Shown one piece after another: positions 26,771-37,419 of a stretch of DNA of 64,000 nt. The translations under genes and the position numbers were made by a program. Where the stretch lies: assembly GCA_015501585.1 (NCBI GenBank), contig JADNRY010000085.1, positions 62,001-126,000 on the forward strand. The letters are read 5' to 3'. Below the pieces are notes generated by a model that worked only from the letters and a program-made list of their open reading frames with translations, was not told the origin of the DNA and ran no database searches. Origin of the DNA: Rhodocollybia butyracea. Its lineage: Eukaryota > Basidiomycota > Agaricomycetes > Agaricales > Omphalotaceae. Positions within the stretch are counted from its first letter, which is position 1, and every line of letters starts with the position of its first letter.

Positions 26771-28386
26771 TGTTGGTTAATAAAGACTCCTAGACTCTTA
26801 GATGGCTCTGAGATGGCTCTGAGATGGCGGTTCAAGACTACTATTAGATTGTTATCAAGGGTTGTAGTTACACATCATTTGTATATATGTGTTTGTCCAC
26901 AGCCTCGATTGAGCAGCCCAGGATAAATATCCAACACTCCCCCTCTGCGAAACAAAGAGAGCTCCCCCTAAGCTATAAATATAATCAAGCATGAAAATCA
27001 ATATACTCCTCCTCTTCAAAGGGTGGACAAGTAGGATGAGCAGAAAAACCATAAGTATCAATAGGAGCAATGAAATGTGAAGAGATGTTATTGGGAGGAT
27101 TGTGAGTGATGTGCGCAGTGTCATATGTGCGGTTAAGACACCAGTGCTTGACTTCCTCTGGCATGTCCTTGACACAGTTAGAAGCCTTGTGCGACATACC
27201 TCCACAACGGTGACAGCCATCCATAGACATATCGCACCAGCGATTTCCGCGACTGTCTATAAATCCTTGTCCATCTTCATGGCCGCTTCCATTGGAAGCT
27301 CCCCCTCTTCCTCCCCCTCTACCACTAAAACTTTCCCTAGTACCAGATCCATTCCGACTTCCTCCTTTACTTCCCTTTCGGAAAGCTGTAGCATAAGCAT
27401 GAGCAGCCTCTACACGGGAGGATGGTTCAGACGGGTTATTAATCCCATCTAAAATTTCATCGGCTCTCTTCTCAGGGTCAAATGAAACCATAGCACTCTC
27501 AAGAACAGCGCGGCAGGTTTTAAGATTGGGCTCGCCAGTAGTTGGGCGAGAAGAGATGTTTTCCAGGCCTCGAATGATGAATGAAGGTTCTGGAGCATGA
27601 TATCCTTGTGATAACTATCAGAGATTGTTTCACCGGAAGGGAGTAGTGCCTGAAGACGAGCACGCATATCATCCAAAGCATCAAGATAGACTTTGGTTGG
27701 TTTAAGCGGATCATGCGTAATGCGGTGATAGGCAGCACGTGTAGCTGAACGTGAGGAAAATGATGATTTTTCAAAATAGGAGACAAGTGCACTCCAGATT
27801 TCGGAAGCATTTGTCTTATCCTTGTAGATGTTTCGGCAGTCTCAATTAGTGAGGGATTTAATGATGGACGCAGCCTGTGAGTTGAGTCGATCCCATTCCT
27901 TGGCATCAGCAGCCTCTGATGGACGTGAAGTCAACCCTGTGGCAATCTTGGCGCTCTGACCATCTGCACTAAGCACCATTTGCAGAACATCCTCTTTCCA
28001 GTTGCTCCAGTCATCAGCATTTGTAGTGGAAAGTAGGGGAATGTTCCTTCCAAGATTAAGAAGAGCTGAAAGTGTGGCCATAGTGAATGAATATGAGTCG
28101 TTGAAAAGGATTGGGGATGGATGATGAAATGAGTGAGATTGAGTGATTGGGTGAAAAGTAAAGCTCCTAGATGATGAATAAAACTCCTAGATGTATAGTG
28201 TGGACACGGGGCCCATAACCTGTTGGTTAATAAAGACTCCTAGACTCTTAGATGGCTCTGAGATGGCTCTGAGATGGCGGTTCAAGACTACTATTAGATT
28301 GTTATCAAGGGTTGTAGTTACACATCATTTGTATATATGTGTTTGTCCACAGCCTCGATTGAGCAGCCCAGGATAAATATCCAACA
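26771..28386 (-). mobile_element. Copia-like gag-only LTR retrotransposon (TR-GAG type)
   Basis: Two 166-bp LTRs (26771-26936 and 28221-28386), TGTTGG...CCAACA, appear identical base for base. A 5-bp GATGT duplication flanks the element (26766-26770 and 28387-28391). On the minus strand the 5' LTR is followed by GGTTATGGGCCC, matching the internal initiator-tRNA-Met priming site of copia elements. A purine tract (GCAGAGGGGGAG) precedes the 3' LTR. The interior codes only for a Gag-like protein. No protease, integrase, reverse transcriptase or RNase H is present. It is a clean, recent, non-autonomous insertion. Confidence 0.92.
26985..28081 (-). pseudogene. Copia-type Gag (Retrotran_gag_2 / UBN2-like) with zinc knuckle, broken
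   Basis: The start (28081) gives MATLSALLNLGRNIPLL, followed by NADDWSNWKEDVLQMVLSADG, typical of copia Gag. An in-frame TGA (27842-27844) follows SIIKSLTN, after which the frame continues with NIYKDKTNASEIWSALVSYF and DDMRARLQALLPSGETISDS. A single frameshift near 27545-27560 then leads into a Gly/Ser/Arg-rich segment, a CCHC knuckle (CHRCGGMSHKASNC) and an acidic end at 26985. Two disabling changes in an element with identical LTRs suggest it moved using proteins supplied in trans. Confidence 0.85.
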
Positions 28387-28808
28387 GATGTTGCAGGTCT
28401 TAGTAAAGATATATAGAAAGTATGAGGTATGTCATTAGCATAATATGAATGTCATGATTACTGACATACAGTGAATAAATGTATGAACTATTGTACCTAT
28501 TTGGTGCCTATAAGTTTCTTATCTGTTTGGAATGAAGATGCACCATTATTGAAAAAACATGCAGCTCAAACAATAAAATAGTGAAAGAGTTATGTTAAGC
28601 TATGGTATAGGGCAGCACAAAGGCATCAAGATGATTTTGATGAATTATGACAACTGCACTTTCAGGTGTATTGATCATTATTTCATGACATTTGAATGAA
28701 CAGACAGAAAACATACAAAGAGCAAATGTGGATGTTATGAGAAGTTTGAATAGCTAATGATGTCAAGATTGTTCACCTGGGGTCTAATATTGGAGAAGGA
28801 GGACTTAT
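28387..28808. other. AT-rich stretch without supported gene
   Basis: Continues the sequence interrupted by the TR-GAG element. I see no gene. The mirror partner, if any, would lie beyond the right edge of the window. Confidence 0.5.
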
Positions 28809-28979
28809 GGAAACAAGAGGGATATATCATGGAGAATATTTAAAGGCATATCAAAATAATAAGAAAGAGCATGTATAGAAAATGGGAAATGAATGTGAAA
28901 AGTTTGAGAAGATGAATAGAAATAGGATGGTTATAAGATTGAAGTGAAACAAGAATATTATGTTGAAGTAAAATATAGT

Positions 28980-31700
28980 CAAGACTACAAAGAGCGTACA
29001 GATAGTCTATGGATAGGCTACACAAAGGCACAGATAGGCAATGCTGAGGCTACAAATAGGCTACAGCCTATAGGCAACACTAAGGCTATGAGTAGGGTAT
29101 GGATAGGTTACATGAAGGGTACAGATAGGCTACAAATAGAGTACAAGTAGGCAGTGTCAGGGGTGCAGATCATAGTCCATGGAAGGGATACAGATAGGCT
29201 ACTCTGAGGCTACAGATAGGTTACATCAAGGGTTACAAGTAGGCATCACCAAGGCTACAAATAGGCTATAGATGGGCTACAGATAGGGTACAAGTAGGCA
29301 AGACCAGGGTACATTGAAGTGTGCCATAGATGGGCTACAGGAAAGCTACTCCAAGGCCACAAATAAGCAATAAATAGGTTACACCAAGGCTAGAAACAGA
29401 CTATAGATAGGCTACAGATAGATTGCAAGGAGGCAACACCAAGGGTACAAATAGTCTATGGAAGGTCTACAGATAGGCTACTCTAAGGCTACAAATAGGC
29501 TGCAGATAGACTACAGATAGATTACAAGGAGGCAACACCAAAGCTACAAATAGGCTATAGACAGGCTGTGGCAGATAGATTCCAAGTAGGCAACACCAGG
29601 GCTACACATAATCTATGGATAGGTTTCAGATAGGCTACTCCAAGGCTTCAAATATGCAACAGACAGGTGACACCAAGGCTACAAATAGACTATAGATAGG
29701 CAAGGCTATGAGTAGGGTATAAATAGGCTACATGAAGGGTACAGATAGGCTACTCTGAGGCTGCAAATATGTTACAGATAGACTACAGATTGATTACCCC
29801 CAGGCAATACCAAGGCAACGACTAGACTATAGATAGGCTGCAGATAGATTACAATGGGCAACACCAGGGTATAAATAGGTTATGGATGGTCTACAGATAG
29901 GCTACTTGGAGGTAACAAATAGGCAACAGATAAGTTACACCAAGGCTATGGATGGTCTACAGATAGCCAATTGTAGGTGTGACCACTATGAAACTTTGTA
30001 GTGCGCCGCAGGTGCTAGAAAATTCTTTTGTACATGTAGCACTGGCAACTCAATTTTATTTATTTATTTAAGGTCCCTCAAATATCTGTGAACAGGTGTG
30101 ACCTTTCAGACAATCTGGGTCCCTTGTGACCCATGACTTACGAACTGCCTGAAATGGTACAGTAGATTACCAGTAGGCAATGCAGATAGATTACAACCAG
30201 GCACAAATAGATTACATATAGGCAACACCAGGGGTACAAATAGGCTGTGGATGGGCTACAGATAGGCTACAACAAGGCTACAGATGGACTATAGATAGAC
30301 TGCAGATAGATTACAAGTAGGCAGCACCAGGGGTGCAGATAGGGTATGGAGGGGCTACAGAGAGGCTACTGATAAAGGGTTCAAAGACTACAAATAGATT
30401 ACAAGCAGGAAACACAAGGAGCATGGTCTACAAATAGGCAACAGATAGGTTACACCAAGGCTACAGATAGGCTACTAGGGATGGACACGAGTCCAGATCC
30501 CAGTAAACCCGGACCCGCTGCACAGGTGCCTGCACCCAAAAAAACACACCCGGACCCGTGGGAAACGGGTATCTGGATCCGCTGGATCCGGGCCATGCAG
30601 GTCAACCTGCAGGTATTTGTAGGTATTTGTACTTAAAATATACTTTATAGGTCTGAGAATCCCCAAGGGCTGACCTGTGACCTGACCCGCACCTGTGGGA
30701 ACAGGTACCTGGATCAACTGGATCCAGGTCAGGTGGGTATTTCCACAGGTTAAACCAAGTGGGTCACCTGTAAAGAGCTGGACTTGTGTCCATCTTTATA
30801 GGCTACAGATAGATTAAAAGTAGCAACACCCGGGCACAGATAGGCTATGGATGGGCTACAGATATGCTACTTGGAGGCTACAAATAGGCTACAGATAGAT
30901 TACGTCAAGGGTACAGCTAGGCTACAGCTAGGCTACAGATAGATTACAAGCTGCTGCAACAAGCAGGCAACACAAAGGCTACAGATAGGTTACAAGTAGG
31001 CAACTCCAAGGCTACAAATATGCTATAGATAGGCTACAAATGAATTACAAGTAGGCAACACCAAAGGTACATATAGGCTATGCATGGTCTACAGATATGC
31101 TACTCCAAGGTGATAAATCGGCAACAAATAGGTTGCACCAAGGCTAAAAATATACTACAGATAGGCACTAAAAATATACTACAGATAGGCTACAGATAGA
31201 TTACAAGTAGGCAACACCAGGGGCACAGATAGGCTATGGATGGGCTACAGATAGGCTACTCCAAGGCTACAAATAGGCTACAGATAGGCTACAGATAGAC
31301 TACAGATAGATTACAAGCAGGCAACACAAAAGCTACAGATAGGTTACAAGTAGGCAACATCAGGGCTACAAATAGGCTACATGGGAATGGGTACCTGGAT
31401 CCTGTGGATCCGGGTCAGACAGGCATTCCCATGTGTTGAATCCACGGGTCACCTGTTAGGACCTGGACTCATGTCCATCCTTAGCTATAGATAGGCTACA
31501 GATAGGCTACTGTGAGGTTACAAATAGACAACAGATTGGTCACATCAAGGGTACAGACAGGCTCCAGATAGATTACAAGCAGGCAACACCAAGGCTACAA
31601 ATAGGCTATAGATAGGCTACAGATAGCTTACAAGTAGGCAACACCAGGTACAGACAGGCTACTCCGAGGCCACAAATAGGCAACAGATAGGTTACAAGTA
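28980..31700 (+). repeat. CTACAGATAGG-type degenerate tandem array
   Basis: Variants of GGCTACAGATAG, ACAAATAGGCTA, AGTAGGCAACACCA and GATTACAA are repeated with irregular order for several kilobases. Open frames inside (e.g. 28944-29150) reflect the repeat. Insertions are noted separately. The array resumes at about 33025-33660 and 34200-35215. Confidence 0.85.
30480..30794. mobile_element. 315-bp foldback/MITE-like element (left arm)
   Basis: Ends are inverted repeats, GATGGACACGAGTCCAG (30480-30496) and its near-perfect complement (30778-30794). The GC-rich interior contains further inverted pieces (GGATCC-centred). It interrupts the CTACAGATAGG array. The mirror copy is 61846-62160. A shorter related piece lies at about 31380-31482. 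I could not fix a target duplication. Confidence 0.65.
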
Positions 31701-31715
31701 GACTATAGAGCACTC

Positions 31716-31979
31716 ATGGCTGCACATACATCCATGAACCCATTGTTCCGACCTAGTGACAGACAACCCTTCACCTGCCACAACTGTGGCAAGCCAGGGG
31801 ATATGGCAAGGAAGTGCCAAGGGCAGTGGTATGGAAGGAAAAGGGCAAAAACAGGGCTAACAGAACCAGAACTTGCACAGCCTCCTTACATCAATGACTC
31901 AATATCAATCATTGCACAGCATTCTGCAGTCAGGCTGACTGATCCACAGCATTTCCGCAGTTATGACTCAAAACTATAG
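31716..31979 (+). CDS. 87-aa zinc-knuckle protein (Gag-like fragment), left-arm copy
   Basis: A small complete open frame with one CCHC knuckle, FTCHNCGKPGDMARKC, followed by a basic run (GRKRAKT) and a C-terminal tail. This is the nucleocapsid type found in copia/gypsy Gag. It begins in the repeat array and is followed by a TATA-like TATATAAG (about 31996) and the hairpin array. The predicted protein is identical to the mirror copy at 60659-60922. It may be a captured retroelement piece carried by the arm rather than a working gene. Confidence 0.45.
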   Translation: MAAHTSMNPLFRPSDRQPFTCHNCGKPGDMARKCQGQWYGRKRAKTGLTEPELAQPPYINDSISIIAQHSAVRLTDPQHFRSYDSKL

Positions 31980-32104
31980 TACATATTAAACAGTATATAA
32001 GAAGGCTTGATTTACCAATGTAAGGTAGATGTATTATTTTTTTGAATCCAACCCCCGCTTGTTTGCTGTTATCACTTGTGTGAATCACCAGACCAACTCA
32101 TTGT

Positions 32105-32350
32105 ATCTTGTTGAGCTATCTCCAAGTTGTATCTACTAATATTTACCTGTTGAGCTATCTTCTAGTGAATACCTCTTTAATTGCCAACTTGTTGAGCTAT
32201 CTCCAAGTTGTGACTTCCTATTACTTGTTGAGCCATCTCCGAGTATTAGTTCTGATCCATATTACTACTTATTAAGCTATTTCTTAAGGTAACCATATTA
32301 TTATTTGTCAAGCTATCTCCAAATAATAACTTCTGTGATTACAAACTAGT
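32105..32350 (+). repeat. Hairpin array, left arm (constant loop, variable stems)
   Basis: Five to six units around the core TTGTTGAGCTATCTCC. Each is flanked by short sequences complementary to each other, e.g. CAACTTG with CAAGTTG, and TTATTATTTG with AAATAATAA. Relatives lie at 41722-42030 and, inverted, at 60350-60560. Confidence 0.7.
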
Positions 32351-32722
32351 TACTGACTGTCCTTGAGCCTAGTTGTTTGAGTATATATTCTTTGCCTAGT
32401 GGTTTTAACAAACAGAAAGGCTCGCTCTATAGTCTCTATTAATTTATCATTGTTACCACTGAGTTACGTACTGTGAGATACAGTCAGTGGTGATTATGGA
32501 GAGGCAGCCATATTATTATTTGTCAAGCTATCTCCAAATAATAACTTCTGTGATTACAAACTAGTTACTGACTGTCCTTGAGCCTAGTTGTTTGAGTATA
32601 TATTCTTTGCCTAGTGGTTTTAACAAACAGAAAGGCTCGCTCTATAGTCTCTATTAATTTATCATTGTTACCACTGAGTTACGTACTGTGAGATACAGTC
32701 AGTGGTGATTATGGAGAGGCAG
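32293..32722 (+). repeat. 215-bp tandem duplication, left arm only
   Basis: The stretch from CCATATTATTATTTG to GAGAGGCAG occurs twice (32293-32507 and 32508-32722), nearly identically. The right arm has it once (about 60130-60350). Confidence 0.9.
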
Positions 32723-33759
32723 AGGCATTACAAGACTATAGATATGGACAGGCTCCAGATAGGCTACTCTATGATTATGACCATACACTTGCAGGGTCAA
32801 GGTGTTATGCATTGTTTTTCTTGAGCATTATGCTCAGAGGCCGCCATTATGCATTAACCATAGCACTATATGTGTAAATGAATAAGCGGGCCAAAGGCCC
32901 GCCAGCAAGATTTGCAATGTTTCAATGCTTGGAGCCTCCTGTTATGTGTTACGCATTGCAAAATCCCCATGCTTGGGGGTCATGTTACACATTATGGGAG
33001 CATCCGGTCATAATTATATAGTACTCTGAGCATACAAATAGGCTACAGATAGGTTACATCAAGGGTACAGATAGGCTATAGATAGTCTAGTAGGCAAAAC
33101 CAGGGATACAAATAGGCTATGAATGGTCTGCAGATAGACTACAGATTGGTCACATCAAGGGTACAGACAGGCTACAGATAGATTACAAGTAGGCAACACT
33201 AGGGATACAGATAGGCTACTCCGAGGCTACAAATAGGCAACAGATAGGTTACACCAAGGTTACAAATAGACTATAGATATGGATGGGCTACAGATAGGCC
33301 ACTCTGAGGCTACAAATAGGCCACAGATAGGTTACATTAAGGGTACAGATAGGCTACAGATATGCTACAGATGGATGGCAAGTAGGCAACACCAGGGGTA
33401 CAAATTAAAGATTTCCACAACTCCAGGATGCCGGCAGGTACTTGCAAGTATATCAAATAGGCTATGGATGGTCTAAAGATAACCTACTCTGAGGATACAA
33501 ATAGGCTACAGATATGTTATATCAAGCATCCAGATAGGCTATAGGGAGGCTACAGATAGATTACAAGTAGGCAACGCCCAGGCTACAAATAGGCTATAGA
33601 TGGGCTACAGGTAGGCTACTCCAAGGCTACAAATAAGCTACAGATTGGTTACATTAAGAGTACAAATTAGTAATGTGCGGGGCTGGGCTGGGCCTCAAGC
33701 CCACAGGCCAGGCCAGGCTTTATTAGCAGGCCAGGGCCTCCTGAAAGTGAGGCCTATCC

Positions 33760-34090
33760 ATAGTCTGTTCATTGACTATCTGTACCCTCTTTGTAGTCTT
33801 GAATATATTTTCAAGGCAGAAAAGATGTGGCGGAAAATGTGGTAAAGGCTCATCTTGTTGCTCAAGGGTTTTCTCAGGTTCCTGCAGTCAACTATTTTGA
33901 TATGTATGCACCTGTTGCACACATGACTTCTATCTCCTTCATCCCCAGTTTCTATCTGCTGCACAACTGAATCTGGGCCTAGTAGATCAAATCCTGTGTA
34001 TGTCTCAATTTGTACACTGGCATGTTTTCAAGCCTGACCAAGACATATATGAGCATTTTGTTCAGACAGAAGCTCTCTAATGTTGAAAGC
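33760..34090 (+). pseudogene. Copia reverse-transcriptase relic (RVT_2 fragment)
   Basis: From 33841 the frame reads VVKAHLVAQGFSQVPAVNYF followed by DMYAPVAHM. This is the conserved entry of the copia reverse-transcriptase domain (canonical KARLVAQGFSQ...YFDTYAPVA). It is soon broken; traces (HWHVFKPDQDIYEHF) persist to about 34080. It is the only pol-derived sequence I can see in the window. Confidence 0.7.
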
Positions 34091-34784
34091 AACACATGTA
34101 ATATGCATTATGAAAAAAATTCACCATAATGTGAGGGAAGGGGCATCTAACTCTGATGGTGGATTTAAATGTCCATTCCCGGATATAATTGTCTAGTTCC
34201 AGGATACAAGTAGGCAACACCAAGGCTACAAATAGACTATAGATAGGCTACAGGATAGATTACAAGGAGGCATTACCAGGGCGCTAAACCAAACCTAACA
34301 TAGGCAATGCCTAGGCTACAAATAGACTACTCCAAGGCTACAGATAGGCAACACTAAGGCTACAAGTAGGGTATGGATAGGCTGCAGATAGATTACAAGT
34401 AGGCAACACCAGGGGTACAGATAGGCTATGGAAGGGATACAGGTAAGCTACTCCAAGGCTACAAATATGCAGTAGATAGGCTACGCCAAGGCTAGAAATA
34501 GAGTATAGATAGGCTACAGATAGATTATGGGGTAACACCAAGGGTGCAAATAGACTATGGATGGTCACTCTGGGGCTACAGATATATAGGCTACATCAAT
34601 GGTACAGATAAGCTACAGACAGACTAGAGATAGATTACAAGGAGGCAGCACCAAGGCTACAAATAGGCTATGGGTGGTCCACAGATAGGCTACTCAAAGG
34701 CTACAAATAGGCCACAGATAGGTTACATCAAGGGTACAGATAGACTACAGATAGATTACAAGGAGGCAACAACAAGGCTACAAA

Positions 34785-34951
34785 TGTTGGATTAGGATTT
34801 GTCATTACAAGCTTGTAATCTAACATAGGTATAAAGCTGTAGTCAGCAGATGCTTCTGCACCCGTTTGTCTCTCTCTTCCGACTGTCATGGAGAGGACAA
34901 CTGGAAATACACTCATTGCTGTCGGTTTACCCTCAGGTGCCTATTACAACA
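34785..34951. mobile_element. Solo LTR (167 bp) with 5-bp target duplication
   Basis: Begins TGTTGGATTAGG and ends TATTACAACA. It is flanked by perfect ACAAA repeats (34780-34784 and 34952-34956) and sits inside the CTACAGATAGG array. TG...CA ends and length fit a copia-type LTR left by recombination. The sequence differs from the 26771-28386 LTRs, so it is another family. Confidence 0.8.
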
Positions 34952-35219
34952 ACAAATAGGCTATAGAAAGGTTACATATAGATCACAAGTAGGCAACACC
35001 AAGGGAATAAATAGGCTATGGATGGGCCACAGGTAAGCTACGCTAAGGCTACAAATATGCAATAGATAGGTTACACGAAGGCTAGAAATAGACTATAGAT
35101 AGGCTACAGATAGATTACAAGGTAACACCAAGGGTACAAATAGACTATGGATGGTCTACAGATGGGCTACTCCAAGGCTACAAATGTGTAACAGGTAGGT
35201 TACACCAAGGGTTAGGGGG

Positions 35220-35575
35220 ACGCGGTCGACAATTGCAAAGTTCCTCCAACGCCATATGGATAAGTGATTCTTTTTGCACGAGTTAGTAATTATCGAAAGA
35301 CGATTAAAGCATACTTGCCTACTCTCGTTGCATTCAGTGTCCAAAATGCCTCAAGCCAGATCCTGGCGGCATTGGACATTTACGGTTCCATTCTCGTCGT
35401 CGACGACTCATATTATTTGTTCGACTGACTTTAAAAATCCCATTTCCCTTGTAAAACACATAAATCCACCCATCATGGCTCACTTTCGTGAATAGATGCT
35501 TCATCAGCTTGCGCCAAGCTTTCAGCCGCTTGAAATACGGACGACGGCCATCAAAGATGGCCCTCCGAGGACATG
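35220..35575 (-). pseudogene. GIY-YIG / T5orf172-domain protein, left copy
   Basis: Reads RRPYFKRLKAWRKLMKHLF then GWIYVFYKGNGIFKVSRTNN, the GIY...YIG-like core of the T5orf172 family, then RRRREWNRKCP. One base is missing compared with the right copy just after this (near 35370), which shifts the frame. The copy is then truncated by the duplication boundary at 35220. Known T5orf172 proteins are putative GIY-YIG nucleases; function here is lost. Confidence 0.7.
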
Positions 35576-35859
35576 TACAGACCATAGTTGTGACTGCAGA
35601 GCACAGAGTAGCATGAGTCGATTTGTTTGTGCTTGTCAATATCATTAGCCGCCCATGTTCTTCCACCCATCGTTCTTCCCTACTCCCATTACGCACCACA
35701 ACGCCATTTCATCAACCAGTCATACATCAACGTGCTGGAGAGGGATATAGCAATAGGACTGGTTTTGGGCCTACGCTGCGTGTTCTATTCTTTTTCATTG
35801 ACATATAGCTGAAGCTTACGTTCCAGAAGGTCCTCTAATGTGATGGTACCAAGTGGACT

Positions 35860-36080
35860 GATGGCTGGATCTTGCCCTCGGTAGCTCCATCTCTTTCGCC
35901 TTCAGTCACCCCCTCAAAAGCGCAGTCCACGAAACCATTCTTTCTAAAGATCCATCTGTGGCGCTTTCGGTCGCGTCGCCCACCGTCCTTCCAAAGCACA
36001 GTCCGTTGCGCCATCTACAACTCCTTCTATTACACCTTCTGTCGCCCACATCGAACGCCATCATACCTTCCATTCCTCGT
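35860..36080 (+). repeat. Ala-Pro-Ser codon repeat, left copy
   Basis: On the plus strand it encodes imperfect VAPS/SVAPSV-type repeats. The counterpart on the minus strand of the right arm (about 56060-56390) is better preserved. It may be a low-complexity exon of a secreted or wall-type protein, but no full gene can be drawn. Confidence 0.45.
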
Positions 36081-36419
36081 TGCGTAAAGATCGGTTTGTG
36101 CCAGTTAAAGTTGTACCATCTGCGGCTTCTTCTTTTAACCATACAATGCCTGTGCATCGCTTCACCGTCTCCCTGAAAACAACCCTCAGCCTCTTCCGGA
36201 CCCGAATCCATAGCCCCATCCCCAACCACGAAGGGTCCGACAACAGGGAGAACCTTCTGGCGGTCATCTTCGGATCTTCCTGGTCTGTTCGGCAACACCT
36301 CCAACAATATTGTCGAATGCTCTCGGCATTCTCTTCCTCAATCCCAATCTCCCACTCCCACACCTGCACCCCCAGCCTCTTGTCTTCATACACCGCGTAC
36401 GATCTCCACTGCCCACGAT

Positions 36420-36880
36420 ATCTCAGATATTCCGAATGAGCCGTTGGATTGCGATACAAGGGACAGAATCCAAATACGACAACTTTTTGGGCCGAAGCTG
36501 ATACGAGGGAGAAGCAGGGGAAGAAGAACGAGGAACGATGAACGAGACTCTCAGAGCTATCAGGTGGGAACAAAGCCGCCATGATGTCCAGTTTGTTCCA
36601 GGGCAAAGCGCTGTGGAGCGTACCATGGGAGCGGAGCCTGGGTTTGGACATTGGAATAGAACAGGCTCCGACTCCCTTGTGTTGGAAGGTAAGAATGATC
36701 TGGGGATGTAGTGAATGGCGGGGAGGAGGATGATACACCGAGGAAAGTGGCCCATTGAGACAGGGAGGCATGCCGCGAATAACCTGTCGTAAAAGATACT
36801 ATCATTCTGGAAACGTGTAAACCAGCAAGCAAAAGAAGCCAAATGTAGAAGTATACGTACAAATGGACCACCGTAATAAA
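36420..36880 (-). pseudogene. PQ-loop repeat membrane protein, left copy
   Basis: Fragments in shifting frames match fungal PQ-loop proteins: IILTFQHKGVGACSIPM (PQ-loop helix), PGTNWTSW, and a C-terminal part resembling KKLSYLDSV. At least two frameshifts separate them. PQ-loop proteins are seven-helix vacuolar or lysosomal transporters; this copy cannot make one. Confidence 0.6.
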
Positions 36881-37419
36881 AGGGCATATTTGGGATGAGG
36901 CGAATAATAAATCATGTAAAGGACCATTCTACAAGGATGGGATAAGCCAGCGTAGCTTCGCCGTCAGATTGCTCCTCGATATCCTTAATCTTGCGCTTAG
37001 GAATCCACCGTCATCAACAGCTGCACTGTGCTGATGACCAGACAAAAATTTTTGCCATCGGGCTCTTTGATGTAGCCTACCCAACTCATCGTGTTAGAAA
37101 TCGGAAGAAAAAGCGACGGTCAAATTACGCACAAGGATAGTCGACAATGTCGAACGCAACCCCGTTTCCAGTATACGCTTGACTGTTGATCCACTCCCAA
37201 GCTGACCTTTTTCACCGCTGCCAAAATCAATGCCTAACAGACTTTTCATTCGAGTATCCACGCCAGGAGAAGACAGATACTAGTTACATATCTACTAATC
37301 TACTATTGGTTGTATGTAGTCAGTCGACATTGAAGCACTATAACAACCTTGATCAATGCACAAGGTCAATAAAAATGCAAAATGTACTGGCCAGTTTCAG
37401 AGCTTTGAGGAGCTGTTAT

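Larger units (their letters stand above)
28809..33753 (+). repeat. Left outer arm of the second palindrome
   Basis: Reverse complement of about 59099-64000. At the outer edge, ATGGAAACAAGAGGGATATA at 28809 matches the last bases of the window, so the symmetry continues outside. At the inner edge matching stops after CCTCCTGAAAGT (about 33742-33753). The arms share every insertion except a 215-bp tandem duplication present only here. Confidence 0.85.

Noticed and set aside
30475..30717. 80-codon ORF across the foldback element (and its mirror at 61923-62165)
   Set aside because: It lies inside a MITE-like palindrome and has no motif; identical copies follow from the arm duplication.
28980..31700. 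CRISPR-like array in the regularly repeated CTACAGATAGG sequence
   Set aside because: Units are degenerate and without unique spacers, and the sequence is eukaryotic; it is a satellite.
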